NCBI RefSeq assembly: GCF_900105045.1
Contig: NZ_LT629739.1
Location: forward strand, 3,906,001 to 3,970,000
DNA: 64,000 nt
Source: Brevibacterium picturae
GTDB taxonomy: Bacteria; Actinomycetota; Actinomycetes; Actinomycetales; Brevibacteriaceae
Direction: 5' to 3'
In this document: in pieces, positions 26,907-35,898 of the stretch
Layout: each line of letters starts with the position of its first letter
Numbering within the stretch: the stretch's first letter is position 1
The notes under the pieces: model-generated
What the model saw: the letters and a program-made list of their open reading frames with translations, nothing else
What the model was told of the DNA's origin: nothing
Databases searched by the model: none
Position numbers and translations under genes: made by a program

Positions 26907-27287
26907 ATGGAACCCAACCTTGAAGAAGCGATCAACGAGTGGCATGCGAGCGTCAATGCCCGCGACCTGCAGCGATCTGAGCGTGCGGTAGGCGATCCGG
27001 TCGTCGTGCTCGGCCCGAAGGGCGCGGGCCCGATCACGCCTGCGCAGTTTGCCGAGTGGGTGGAGCGCTCGGGGATCAAGCTGGTCCCGCGGTCCTGGCA
27101 CCCTGTAAGCGAGCGACTGATGGTGGTCGAGGAGGACGCGACCTGGCCCGAGAGCACGGAATCCACGCGAGTAGCGACCGTCTTCCGCGCTGCCGCCGGG
27201 AAGGTCACGGCTGCTTTCAGGCTGCCAGACCTCAAGGCCGCTCTCGAGCTGGCCTACATCTGCCGCGAGATGGCGGCAACCGAGTGA
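26907..27287 (+). CDS. NTF2-like (SnoaL-type) small protein
   Basis: A 126-residue protein with an N-terminal helix LEEAINEWHASVNARDL, then SERAVGDPVVVLGPKGAG and the pattern FAEWVERSGIKL. This fits the NTF2-like superfamily, whose members are ligand-binding domains or small isomerases/hydrolases. It overlaps the following MarR gene (GTGA), so the two form a small operon that is probably autoregulated through the palindrome upstream. The ligand or reaction is unknown. Confidence 0.7.
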   Translation: MEPNLEEAINEWHASVNARDLQRSERAVGDPVVVLGPKGAGPITPAQFAEWVERSGIKLVPRSWHPVSERLMVVEEDATWPESTESTRVATVFRAAAGKVTAAFRLPDLKAALELAYICREMAATE

Positions 27288-27721
27288 CAGACCTCGGCCC
27301 GGGACAGGTCCTGTTCCATTTCGTCAGGCACTGGTCACGCCGCTCTGCCGCAGCAGACACTGGCGGTGAGCAGGGGCGGCTCGTGCTCGTGTGCGAGGCT
27401 GTCCATGCTCTGAGGCTGCGCGCCAGCCCGGCAACGGTGAACGCGATCGCGCAGGAGATCGGGATCGACCAGAGCGGCGCGTCACGGTTGATCAAGAGCG
27501 CCACCGCAGCCGGGTATCTCGTCATGGCAGCGTCCGCGACCGATGGCCGACGACGCGAAGCATCACTCACCTCTGCGGGCCGGTCGATGCTGGACCAAGC
27601 GCATCGTTGGCAGGAGGAAGTGTTCGTTGAGCTGACCACAGGCTGGAGCGACAAGAAGCGCCGCGACTTCCAACAGGCGATGACCGACCTGATGGACCGC
27701 TCATACGAGATGGACGCATGA
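27284..27721 (+). CDS. MarR-family transcriptional regulator
   Basis: This 145-residue protein begins at GTG 27284 inside the stop of the NTF2-like gene. The winged helix is visible as NAIAQEIGIDQSGASRLIKS followed by AGYLVMAASATDGRRREASL (wing with the conserved DGRR). The C-terminal helix QQAMTDLMDRSYEMDA ends exactly where the IS481 transposase frame begins, with an ATGA overlap. The gene seems intact, though its last codons could derive from the insertion. Confidence 0.8.
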   Translation: MTDLGPGQVLFHFVRHWSRRSAAADTGGEQGRLVLVCEAVHALRLRASPATVNAIAQEIGIDQSGASRLIKSATAAGYLVMAASATDGRRREASLTSAGRSMLDQAHRWQEEVFVELTTGWSDKKRRDFQQAMTDLMDRSYEMDA

Positions 27722-28722
27722 GCCACGCCAACGCCCCGCTCAGCCTCGAGGGACGCCGCCGACTGGTCGAGCGATGTAAGACGCGTCCCATCGCCCATGT
27801 GGCCGCCGAGATGGGGATCTCGCGTGCCTGCGCATCTAAGTGGGTCAACCGATGGCGACGTCCCGGAGATGCCGGGCTGCGCGACCGCTCATCGAGCCCC
27901 CACCGGAGCCCGAACGCCACACCAGCCTGGGTCATCGAGCGGATCGAAACCTGGCGGCGTGAGCACAAGCGGTCAGCCCAACGCATCACTGACGAGCTCG
28001 ACGAGCTCGAGGTCACGATCAACCGCCGAACCGTCAGCCGGCATCTGACCAGGCTCGGCCTCGCTCAACGACGGTTCATCGACCCAGAAGGGGATAACAA
28101 CCGCAAGCCAGGAAAGATCTCGGCCCACTGGCTCGGCCACATGGTGCACCTCGATGTGAAGAAGGTCGGCAGGATCCCCGACGGTGGCGGCTGGTAGATC
28201 CATGGCCGCGACAGTGACCAGGCCAAGGCCGCAGGTCGCGCCAAATCAGCGGGCGCAAAGCGCGGCTACATCTACTTGCACTCCGCCGTCGACGGCTTCT
28301 CCAGGCTCTCCTGCACCGAACCGCTGAGCGACGAGAAGGGAGCCACCGCGGCGGCGTTCCTGGCCCGAGCGAAGGTCTGGTTCGCCGCACACGGCATCTT
28401 CCACATCCACCGCGTCCTCACAGACAATGGCGCGTGCTATCGCTCCGGCGACTTCGCCCGGATCGTCGGCAACTAGTCCCGGCACCAGAGGACCAAGCCA
28501 TACACCCCTCGCCGCAACGGAAAGGTGGAGCGCTACCAGCGCATCCTGGCCGAGGAGCTGCTCTACGCCCGGGGCTTCGCCAGCGAGGACGCCCGCACGG
28601 CAGCGATCGCCGTCTGCAACATCCACTACAACTATCACCGGTCCCATTCAGGCGCGAGCGGCCAGCCGCCGGCGTCGCGCTTGCAGAAAGGCGTCACCAA
28701 CGTCCGGCCCTCATACAGCTAA
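27718..28722 (+). pseudogene. IS481-family transposase with two in-frame TAG codons
   Basis: One reading frame of 335 codons covers a full IS481 transposase: N-terminal HTH (MSHANAPLSLEGRRRLVERC, IAHVAAEMGISRACASKWVN), the DDE region (HLDVKKVGRIPDGGGW, HRVLTDNGACYRS, RRNGKVERYQRI) and NVRPSYS at the end. TAG codons interrupt it at 28195-28197 and 28474-28476 with no frame change, and a usually conserved W in the AVWNIHYNYHRPHS block is C. The right terminus probably ends at 28733 (gtgaatgaca); no matching left end was found before 27718. It is presumably inactive. Confidence 0.85.
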
Positions 28723-28819
28723 CGTGAATGACATGGCCCGCAAGGCATGCGCGCGTACTGTTCGATCCGATGATCGCACTGGATATGTCTATCTCCGGCT
28801 CAGCGACCCGTCCGGCAGG

Positions 28820-29194
28820 TCAGCCCGCGTCTGCGCGCCAGTCGAGCACTAAGTCGACGAGCCCGGGGAAGCGGGTGTTCAGGTCCTCGAGGCGGACGCG
28901 ACTGCGTCGCTCGAGGCCGTACTGGCGCTGGGTGATGACGCCGGCCTCGCGCAGTGCCTTGAAGTGATGCGTGAGTGTGGACTTGGGCCGGTCGAAGCCG
29001 AACCACCCGCAGGTCTGGTCGAAGTCCTCGGATGACAGCAGGAGCTTCTGGATGATCGTCAGCCTGAGGGGCTCGGCTAGCACACCCATGATGCGCTCGA
29101 GACGGATCTCATCCACCGCAGGCTCCGGCAGTCGCTCGGGGAGCTCGTCAGGCGGCCCCGTCTCATTGGCGTAGGTCGGCGCAAGTGTGTGCAT
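28820..29194 (-). CDS. ArsR-type winged-helix regulator
   Basis: This 124-residue regulator contains IMGVLAEPLRLTIIQKLLL and DRPKSTLTHHFKALREAGVI, the ArsR/SmtB-like helix-turn-helix, then a wing QRQYGLERRSRVRL. A cysteine lies near residue 62 (QTCGWFGFDR), but there is no canonical ELCVCDL metal site, so it may sense an organic compound or thiol state. It faces the MFS-flavodoxin gene; an inverted repeat at 29250 and a direct repeat of tcgtactgat at 29225 and 29252 lie between them. Confidence 0.82.
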   Translation of the reverse strand: MHTLAPTYANETGPPDELPERLPEPAVDEIRLERIMGVLAEPLRLTIIQKLLLSSEDFDQTCGWFGFDRPKSTLTHHFKALREAGVITQRQYGLERRSRVRLEDLNTRFPGLVDLVLDWRADAG

Positions 29195-29249
29195 GCCCGC
29201 AGTCTACCCGCTGTTGGAGATTCTTCGTACTGATGATAAGTTCGACTCG

Positions 29250-29267
29250 ACTCGTACTGATACGAGT
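29250..29267. promoter_or_regulatory. Operator-like inverted repeat, ArsR / MFS divergence
   Basis: ACTCGTA-ctga-TACGAGT is a perfect 7+4+7 repeat 22 bp before the MFS start. The segment tcgtactgat recurs 27 bp upstream (29225-29234), giving two sites on nearly the same helix face. Both fit repression by the divergent ArsR-type protein. Confidence 0.65.
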
Positions 29268-29289
29268 AGTTTCGAACTAGGCGGTGGAG

Positions 29290-31084
29290 ATGAAGCGAGA
29301 AGTCGAACAACGGAATCTCAGATGGTCCGTGGCAGCAGCACTGACGGTCGTATCGGTGTTCGTGCTGTCCAACGCCTCGACGCCGCTGTACGTCGAGTGG
29401 CAGCGGGAGTGGGGCTTCTCGTCCGGGACGCTCACGATCATCTTTGCCTGCTACATGGTCGGGCTGGTGGGCACGCTCATCGTCGCCGGCGGGCTTGCCG
29501 ACCGATACGGGCGGCGCGTGGTCCTCGTGCCGGCCATGGTGGCCGCGATTGCATCCGGGGGCGCTGTTCATGCTCGCCCTGGACGTCGCGTGGCTGCTGC
29601 TGGCCCGGCTGCTGGCCGGCGTCGCCGTCGGAGGAGCGGTGACGGCGGGGATGGCCGCAGTAGTCGACGTCGCGCCGTCTGCGCGCAAGAGGGCAGGCAG
29701 TCTCATCGCGTCCGCCTCCATGGTGCTCGGCGCAGGCCTCGGCCCGATGCTCTCGGAGATCACCGCGAAGACCACCCCCACACCGCAGCTGTGGACGTTC
29801 GCCGTCGTCACGGCGCTGGGCCTCGCGGCCCTGGCAGTCAGTATGCGGTTGCCGCTGGCACGGGCGGTGCAGATCGGAAGCACGGGCGAACGACTCCTTC
29901 GTTGGCCGATGCCTCCACGGGATCGTCGGCGTGAACTCCTGTGGGGCGCAGCTACCTTCGGCCCGGGCATCACAGCGACCTCCTTCGTGCTCTCGCTGGG
30001 GCCCTCGGTACTGGCTGGACCGATCGGCGTTCCGGACCCCCTGATTGCGGGGGCTGTCGCCTGCGCAATGTTCCTTCTTGCGACCGGGATCCAGTTCGCC
30101 GCGGGCAGCCTCTCCACTCGAGAGCATCTCGCACTCAGTTCCATCACCGCCGTGGTCTCGATGGGGATGCTGGGGCTCGCTGTCACCGTGACGCCATGGT
30201 GGCCGGTCTTCCTCGCCGCCGCTCTGTTCGCGGGCACCGCCCAAGGGCTGCGTCAGCTTGCCGGCCTCACGCTTATTGCCACACGGATCGTTCCCGAACG
30301 ACGCGCCGAGTCCAACGCCGCGCTCAACATCTCCGGCTACGTCCCGGCTGGAGTCTTGCCGGTGGCCACCGGCTATCTCGCTGACGCCATCGGGCTCGGC
30401 AATGCCGTGATCGCGTTTGCAACGCTCCTCGGTGTCGTCGCAGTGATCGCCCTGGTCATCGTGCGCGTCAGCACGCGGGACGAATCAACAGAACGCCCAC
30501 CAGCGAAAGTAGCCGACGAGACCATGCAGCCAACCACACTGGTGATCGCCGCCCACCCCGACCTGGAGAAATCACGCGTCAACGCCGCCTGGCTCCGAGC
30601 ACTCGACACCGAAGAGCAGATCACCGTCCGCCCGCTGGCAGACGTCCGCGGAACCGACGGCTTCGACGCCGCAGCTGAGCAGCGGGAACTCGCCAGGCAC
30701 AATCGGATCGTCCTGCAGTTCCCCTTCCGCTGGTACAGCGCCCCGCCACTGCTATCCGAATGGCTCGAAGTCGCGCTGGAACGCGGCTGGGCCTACGGGC
30801 CCGGCGGACACGCACTGGAAGGCAAAGAGCTCACCATCGCGGTGTCGACCTGGTCACGCGCCCACGACTACGTGCCAGAGGGGCGTTACGGACGAACGAT
30901 GAACGAGCTCACCTCCCCGTACGCCACCACCGCCGCACGAGTCGGCATGAACTATTGCTCCGGATTCTTCGTCCACGGCGTCGGTGACCTCAGCGACACC
31001 GCGCTTGAAGACATCGCTCGCGAATACGCGTCATGGGCTGCAGGAGGGATATTCGCGTCGAGCTCGCCCGGAACGCAAGCGTAA
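29290..31084 (+). pseudogene. MFS efflux pump fused to flavodoxin-like quinone reductase, frameshifted
   Basis: From ATG 29290 the frame encodes MFS helices 1-3 (VLSNASTPLYVEWQREWGF, LADRYGRR) up to the GGGGG run at 29557-29561. Removing one G restores IASGALFMLALDVAWLLL and a continuous protein of about 597 residues. Residues about 1-400 are a twelve-helix MFS pump. Residues about 415-597 are a flavodoxin-fold NAD(P)H:quinone reductase of the KefF/MdaB kind (TLVIAAHPDLEKSRVNAAWL, LQFPFRWYSAPPLLSEWL). As written, the gene is broken; a sequencing error in the G run is equally possible. Regulated by the divergent ArsR protein. Confidence 0.8.
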
Positions 31085-31147
31085 TTGGATGATGTGCAGT
31101 GGCGGTCGATGAGGGTGTCTCTTAGACATCTTCATAACGAGACGAGA

Positions 31148-31171
31148 TCCCTGCAACGTTGCGGGAGTTTT
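31148..31171 (+). terminator. Stem-loop with T-tract after the MFS-flavodoxin gene
   Basis: tccctgcaac-gttgcgggag pairs with one internal mismatch and is followed by tttt. It lies 63 bp after the stop codon and fits an intrinsic terminator, perhaps serving also the convergent AlbA_2 gene. Confidence 0.55.
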
Positions 31172-31225
31172 GGTCTCATGGGTCGCCCTCGCAGCTACGA
31201 CCGCCAGCGGCATCTGGCGGCGTGC

Positions 31226-32587
31226 TCACTCCTCGTCAGAGAACACTGACTTGAACAGGTCGGCGGCGTCGATGAGCTCCTTGGTCGGCACCGTGATCTC
31301 GCCGGTGGCCACCGTGTCGTTGCCGTCCTCGGTGAGGACCCAGGAGACCTCCACCAAGCCGGCTCCGGGATCCCTCGCGACGATCACGTAGTCGTCTTGG
31401 TCGGTGGTCCACGGATCGTTCGGACGCAACGATTCCGGGGTGAGCACGATCTCCGCGTCCTCGCCTCGGTTGCTCCAGCTCACGGGGTAGTCCCTTGGGA
31501 GGGGACGGAGCGTCGAGTAGTCGAAGCCTGGCCCGAGCGGATTCTGTCTCCGCAGCACTGGCTCGGCCGCTTTCTCGAAGTCTGCGTCGTCGGCATCGAG
31601 GTGGTCGAACAGTTCGCACCCGTGGAAGGTCAAGGTCAGGCGCGGCTTCGCGATGAAACGGTCGCGGCTGAGCACGCGGATCCCCGCTCCTAGCAGTCCC
31701 GCACCCAGGAAGTGCTCCCGGCTGCCTGCGATGTGTTCGGCCTTTTTACTCCGCCAAGCGGCCAGGGCCTTCTCGCGGTCTTCCCTCGACAGCGGTCTCG
31801 GGGTTCCGAATGCGCTCGACGCCAACTGGAGCGACGCCGGGGAGAAGGAGCTCTTCTCGTGCTGCTCCGGTTCCTTGCTGAATTGCTCTTCTCGGTAGTT
31901 CAGCAGCTGCTCCAGGACTTCCTCGACGCGGTCGACGCGATGGACGCAGCCGACCAGTTCCACCTCGAGCACGATCGGCGGCTTTCCGCCGCCGCGGGCG
32001 CGCTCGACGAGCGCGAGGACCTCTCCGGACCGTGCGGGACGGGTGTTGCTGGTGCCCCGCACGTAGATCGCTCCGTCCTCGAGGCTGTCGCGGCGGTCGT
32101 CGCCCTGATAGCTCTTGTGGCAGGGGAAGATCGACTGGCCGTCCTCGGGCGGCTGGGCGATGACGAATAGCACTTCGTTGTCGCGGCCGACTCCGATCCT
32201 CCCGAACTCGAAGGCGGGGAACTGCGGTCCGAGGTAGGGGCGGAGGCGGTCCTCGAGCTCGTGGGCCTCGGTGCCGCGAGGCACTCCGGGGGCATCGTCC
32301 TTCTGCGCACCGATCACGAGTACCGCGTAACCGCGGAAATGCCGGGCCGCCTCGTGCGGACGACGATTGGCCGCTCCCAGGAGGAACTTCACGATCTTGG
32401 CCGTGGACGTCTTGCTTCCCATGTCGAGCGGGCCCTTGACCTCGAGACAGGTTGTCTCGGCCTCGTCACCGACGGCCATCACATGATCGAGAATGCCCTG
32501 GAGAGCCCGCTCGCCGAGCGGGATGACGCTGGTGTCGAGAATGGACGCCCTGACTGAGGAGTCGGCTGGGGGCGAGAGGTCGGGCAC
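31226..32587 (-). CDS. AlbA_2 (Schlafen-like) domain protein
   Basis: A 453-residue protein with an N-terminal AlbA_2-type segment: TCLEVKGPLDMGSKTSTAKI followed by VKFLLGAANRRPHEA and AVLVIGAQ at residues about 45-105. This fold binds nucleic acid and occurs in Schlafen-type proteins, many in phage-defence loci. The middle has YQGDDRRDSLEDGAIYVRG. The C-terminal 200 residues have no family I can name. It stands alone between an efflux gene and a repeat boundary. A defence or regulatory role is inferred from domain and location only. Confidence 0.65.
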   Translation of the reverse strand: MPDLSPPADSSVRASILDTSVIPLGERALQGILDHVMAVGDEAETTCLEVKGPLDMGSKTSTAKIVKFLLGAANRRPHEAARHFRGYAVLVIGAQKDDAPGVPRGTEAHELEDRLRPYLGPQFPAFEFGRIGVGRDNEVLFVIAQPPEDGQSIFPCHKSYQGDDRRDSLEDGAIYVRGTSNTRPARSGEVLALVERARGGGKPPIVLEVELVGCVHRVDRVEEVLEQLLNYREEQFSKEPEQHEKSSFSPASLQLASSAFGTPRPLSREDREKALAAWRSKKAEHIAGSREHFLGAGLLGAGIRVLSRDRFIAKPRLTLTFHGCELFDHLDADDADFEKAAEPVLRRQNPLGPGFDYSTLRPLPRDYPVSWSNRGEDAEIVLTPESLRPNDPWTTDQDDYVIVARDPGAGLVEVSWVLTEDGNDTVATGEITVPTKELIDAADLFKSVFSDEE

Positions 32588-32962
32588 GGAGCGATTCTCT
32601 CATTCACGCCGGCGGCCCAAGCATGCAATGGGTCCCAGGGGGCCGCCTAAAGCGTGCTCGGCACAGGTCGCCCACGCGCCCAGATCTCACTGCCGATCGT
32701 CTTGCCAAGCTCGCCGAAGCAGTCCTGGATCCCGTTCCGGTGGATGAAGAAGCATGGATCATCGGATCAAACCGAATGGAGCGGTGAGTCTGACACATGA
32801 ACCGCTATCGCAGCATGTTGACCCGCCAAGATCAGCACCGAGACATGCTGCGGTAGCGGTAGGTGAACAAGTGGAAACAATCGGCGTCTGACCTGGGGTT
32901 TCAGTTTGCCGAACCTGTCTCTGAAGTGCCCAAGGGCCCGAACTGCCACTAACGAAAGCAAT
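32588..32962. other. Intergenic region with a gene scrap
   Basis: These 375 bp hold no intact gene. The plus strand near 32670-32787 reads DLTADRLAKLAEAVLDPVPV then DEEAWIIGSNRMER and a stop, which looks like the end of a real but unrecognised protein with its start missing. The segment 32890-32962 leads into the copy-2 repeat and its QYVLRQLAGS tail. Confidence 0.35.
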
Positions 32963-33207
32963 ACAGTACGTGCTTCGCCAACTTGCCGGTAGTTGAGCCA
33001 AACTGCTCGAGTAGAAGACGATCTGGGACCTGAGACGCCCGGCCGTGTCTAGCTCCAGCGTCTCCCACATGCGCCCCGTCAGGCTTCGGCCTGACGGGGC
33101 GCATGTGTCTATCTATCTAAGGGTTCAGTCGAGGTGTCGACGCCAGAACGGGTCATCGGCTCAGTGACGAGGGATTCCCGTGCCGTGCAGGTTCATCGCG
33201 GGCCGGG
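32963..33207 (+). repeat. Long imperfect direct repeat, copy 2
   Basis: This copy matches 21222-21470 in the same orientation. It keeps the plus-strand tail QYVLRQLAGS, the TTCG hairpin and the end of the minus-strand gene (NLHGTGIPRH then stop), but the rest of that minus-strand gene is absent and replaced by the HxlR gene. It bounds the right side of the DnaE/AlbA_2 block. Confidence 0.75.
33066..33107. terminator. Perfect 19-bp stem with TTCG tetraloop
   Basis: cacatgcgccccgtcaggc pairs perfectly with gcctgacggggcgcatgtg around TTCG, and tctatctatct follows. It is the stronger twin of the hairpin at 21324 and should terminate transcription from both sides. Confidence 0.8.
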
Positions 33208-33226
33208 AGCTGACCAGGTACAGGTG

Positions 33227-33565
33227 TCACCTGTGGCGGTGTCCCCATCGGTCGATCGCGGCGAACACATCGTCCAGGCTCCTTCCCTCCGCGGTGATGC
33301 GGTATGTGACCTGTGGCGGGACCGTCGGCGTGACCTCGCGTTCGACGAGGCCCGCGCTGACCAGAGACTTCAGTTCGCTGGAGAGCACCTTCTGAGAGAT
33401 TCCGGCGACTCGGCGCTGCAGCTCGGCGTAGCGGTGCTCACGGTCGAGCAACTCCCACAGGATCAGCATCGTCCACTTGCCGCCGATGAGGTCGATCGCG
33501 CGCCGCACCGTCGCACCGCAGTAGCTGGTGAAGGAATCGCTTGTCGTTTCAGCCGTAGTGTCCAT
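33227..33565 (-). CDS. HxlR-family regulator
   Basis: This 112-residue protein matches HxlR throughout: RRAIDLIGGKWTMLILWELL, RYAELQRRVAGISQKVLSSE and GLVEREVTPTVPPQVTYRIT, with the early cysteine YCGATVRRA that in redox- or aldehyde-sensing relatives is reactive. It diverges from the tautomerase gene. A tagtcgacta palindrome (33648-33657) and complementary gttagt/actaac segments lie in the 110-bp gap and may be its operator. Confidence 0.85.
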   Translation of the reverse strand: MDTTAETTSDSFTSYCGATVRRAIDLIGGKWTMLILWELLDREHRYAELQRRVAGISQKVLSSELKSLVSAGLVEREVTPTVPPQVTYRITAEGRSLDDVFAAIDRWGHRHR

Positions 33566-33675
33566 GTCCTACCTGTCGGTTAGTTCCTGACCTGAAAGTG
33601 CCGTCTTCCGCTCGAGCTCGGGGCGGCGCATGATCGGAGGAGATCACTAGTCGACTAACAGGAAGAATCTCGATC

Positions 33676-33897
33676 ATGCCCATTGTCAATGTCGCCATCG
33701 TCCCTGAGCTCATGGCGGGTGAGCGTGCACCGCAGTACAAGGCTATCGCCGAAGGCATCACTGATGCCATCGCGGCCAGCACCGGTGCTCCTCCGGAGTC
33801 GGTGCACGTGCTGATCACCGAGGTCTCCGATGCCAAGTACGCGGTAGGCGGGACCATGCTCCGCGACGCGATGGGAGAGGAGTCGGCGGAGAGCTGA
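33676..33897 (+). CDS. 4-oxalocrotonate tautomerase-family protein
   Basis: A 73-residue protein starting MPIVNVAIVPELMAGERAPQ, with the catalytic Pro exposed after Met removal. VHVLITEVSDAKYAVGG matches the family's second strand. Length is typical of small tautomerases that act on enol/keto pairs of unsaturated acids or dehalogenate haloacrylates. The gene is divergent from HxlR, so induction by an electrophilic compound is likely. The true substrate is unknown. Confidence 0.85.
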   Translation: MPIVNVAIVPELMAGERAPQYKAIAEGITDAIAASTGAPPESVHVLITEVSDAKYAVGGTMLRDAMGEESAES

Positions 33898-33907
33898 TGC
33901 CGGGAGT

Positions 33908-34498
33908 TCAAGGGTGTGGTTCGCGCGTGTACGTGAGGATGACGACGCCGCTGGGCGCGACGACGCTATCGGTCAACTCGAACCGGGCGAAGTGCCCGCG
34001 TTCGTCGAACATGCGCTTGCCGGCACCGAGCACGACTGGGAAGAGCAGTAGTCGGTACTCGTCGACGAGGTCGTGCTCGGCGAGCCCACGGATCAGAGTC
34101 CCGGATCCGAGAACGACGAGGTCGCCGTCGGTGCGTTCCTTGAGGTCTGTGACGGCGGGAGCCAGATCACCCGTGACCAGTTGGGAGTTCTGCCAAGTGA
34201 GATCATCCGAGGACGACGTGACGACGTACTTCGGCATGCGGTTTATGGCTGCGATCGCCGGCTCGGATTCATCTGCTTGCGCCCATGCGCCGGCGAGGAT
34301 CTCGTAGGAGCGGCGGCCCAGCAGCATGCCGGCTGCGCCGACTGTCGCATCCTGCATGAAAGCGTTGACGGCCTCCTCGCTGTACGGCGGGACCCAGCCG
34401 CCGTGCGCGAAACCGCCGTCACGATCTTCGTCGGGCGACAGCGGCGACTGGATCACTCCATCGATACTGACGAAGTTCGCGACGACTATCCGACCCAT
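33908..34498 (-). CDS. RibD-C/dihydrofolate-reductase-like protein
   Basis: This 196-residue protein belongs to the RibD C-terminal/DHFR-like fold family. VVANFVSIDGVIQSP opens it, MLLGRRSYEILAGAW and NRMPKYVVTSS form the NADPH-binding centre, and GDLVVLGSGTLIRGLAEHDL with EYRLLLFPVVLGAGKRMF closes it. These proteins are presumed NADPH reductases. It converges on the tautomerase gene with 10 bp between the stops. A role in detoxifying a carbonyl compound is possible but not shown. Confidence 0.85.
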   Translation of the reverse strand: MGRIVVANFVSIDGVIQSPLSPDEDRDGGFAHGGWVPPYSEEAVNAFMQDATVGAAGMLLGRRSYEILAGAWAQADESEPAIAAINRMPKYVVTSSSDDLTWQNSQLVTGDLAPAVTDLKERTDGDLVVLGSGTLIRGLAEHDLVDEYRLLLFPVVLGAGKRMFDERGHFARFELTDSVVAPSGVVILTYTREPHP

Positions 34499-34702
34499 TT
34501 GTGTGCCCCCTCAAGCTCAACGACGCCGAACATTCTTCCGGTTGGGCAGCCAACGCCGACTTCGCATCTAACACTACGGAGTCTAGGTGATCTGACTGTG
34601 CCGATCTTTCCCGCGAGGATGGAGCAAAGGGTCGCGCGCGGGTTCTTCAGTCGCGCATACTCCCGATGTGACAACGAGGTGCGATGCAGACACATATCGC
34701 GT

Positions 34703-35881
34703 CTATGACGCTGGTCGAGAAGCGGTCCACACGAGGAACGCCCCGATGGTGAGGATGCATGCGGTAGCGATCCCGATGATGACGAACCCGCCGGGCTGCA
34801 GGAGAGCGGCGATCTGCGGTCCGATGCTGGTGCCGAGGAACATGGAGGCGGTGTACAGCGCGGTTGATGCGCCGATCGCGCCGTCGGCTCGTTGGTGAAT
34901 GAGTTCGACGATGGCCGGGGCGGCTGCCGCGATTCCGCCGACGAAGATCAGGAGCGCGGCAGCCAGGACAATGACGTTCTCGCCCAGGACCGCCGCGACG
35001 GCGACCGCAGCACCGGCGACCAGCAGAGCAATAGCCGCGCGGCGGCGGGATGCCCATCGTGACAGGAAGCCAGCCAGCAGTGGAATCGCGACCACGGCAG
35101 GCAGGGCGCTGGCGCGCAGTATGAGAATCGTGCCCGGCTTGCCGGCGATGGCGGCTGGGCCGGCGAGCTCGAGGCCGGTGTAGACGATGACGAAGCTGCC
35201 CATCAAGGTCAGCGTCGCCGCGTAGAGGCCCAAGAGTGCCGGGCGGGTGAGCAATCGCGGCATTCGTGCCAGCGCGCCCAGCACACTGTCGGCCCGTTCG
35301 CCGGTATCGGGGCGCAGCCCGCGCCAGGCGACGACAGCCAGCACGGCCAGGAGCACAGCGGAGACGATGAAGATCGACTGCCATCCCCACGGCGTGAGGA
35401 CCTGCGCGGCGACCTGCATCAACACTGCCGCGGCCAGGCCCGCACTGCTCAGGGCACTCAAGGCGGCCGGGCGGCGAGTCTGTGCGATCTGGTCGGCGAC
35501 GTAGGCGAAGCCGGTCGGCGCGAGCGCGGCGATCGTGAATCCCTGGACGGCCCGCAAACCGATTGCCATCGGCAGGGTCTGCGCCGTTGCGACGGCTGCT
35601 GTGGAGACCGCTGCGGCGATGAGGCCGATGAGGATGACCCGTCGTGGTCCGAAGCGGTCGGCGCAGGGTCCGGCGAGGAGGAAGCCTGCGGCGAAGCTCA
35701 GGCTGAACGCTGTCGCCAGCCATGCCGCGGCTGAGGCGGACGTGCCGAGGTCGGCGGCGATCGTCGACAGCAACGGCAGGACGGTGTAGGTCTGACCGAT
35801 GCCGACGATGGCCGTGCTGACCAGTATCGCGACTGTCTGGAGAACGGGTGCACTGTTCGGGGTCGAGGTGGAGGTTGTCAT
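34703..35881 (-). CDS. MFS efflux transporter (DHA1/AraJ type)
   Basis: This 392-residue pump has twelve helices with AFSLSFAAGFLLAGPCADRF and the loop GPRRVILIGL, plus a motif-C-like GFTIAALAPTGFAYVADQIA. The ATG at 35881 was preferred, because longer starts (35893 and 35902) would lie in or against the operator. It is divergent from a TetR gene, and two palindromic sites lie between them. This is a classic drug-efflux pair; the substrate is unknown. Confidence 0.82.
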   Translation of the reverse strand: MTTSTSTPNSAPVLQTVAILVSTAIVGIGQTYTVLPLLSTIAADLGTSASAAAWLATAFSLSFAAGFLLAGPCADRFGPRRVILIGLIAAAVSTAAVATAQTLPMAIGLRAVQGFTIAALAPTGFAYVADQIAQTRRPAALSALSSAGLAAAVLMQVAAQVLTPWGWQSIFIVSAVLLAVLAVVAWRGLRPDTGERADSVLGALARMPRLLTRPALLGLYAATLTLMGSFVIVYTGLELAGPAAIAGKPGTILILRASALPAVVAIPLLAGFLSRWASRRRAAIALLVAGAAVAVAAVLGENVIVLAAALLIFVGGIAAAAPAIVELIHQRADGAIGASTALYTASMFLGTSIGPQIAALLQPGGFVIIGIATACILTIGAFLVWTASRPAS

Positions 35882-35898
35882 GCCGTCCACCATCCCAA

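Noticed and set aside
27718..28722. Amber stop-codon readthrough or special amino acid in the IS481 transposase
   Set aside because: No stem-loop typical of selenocysteine (which uses TGA) or pyrrolysine context, and a conserved Trp is also lost; ordinary decay is simpler.
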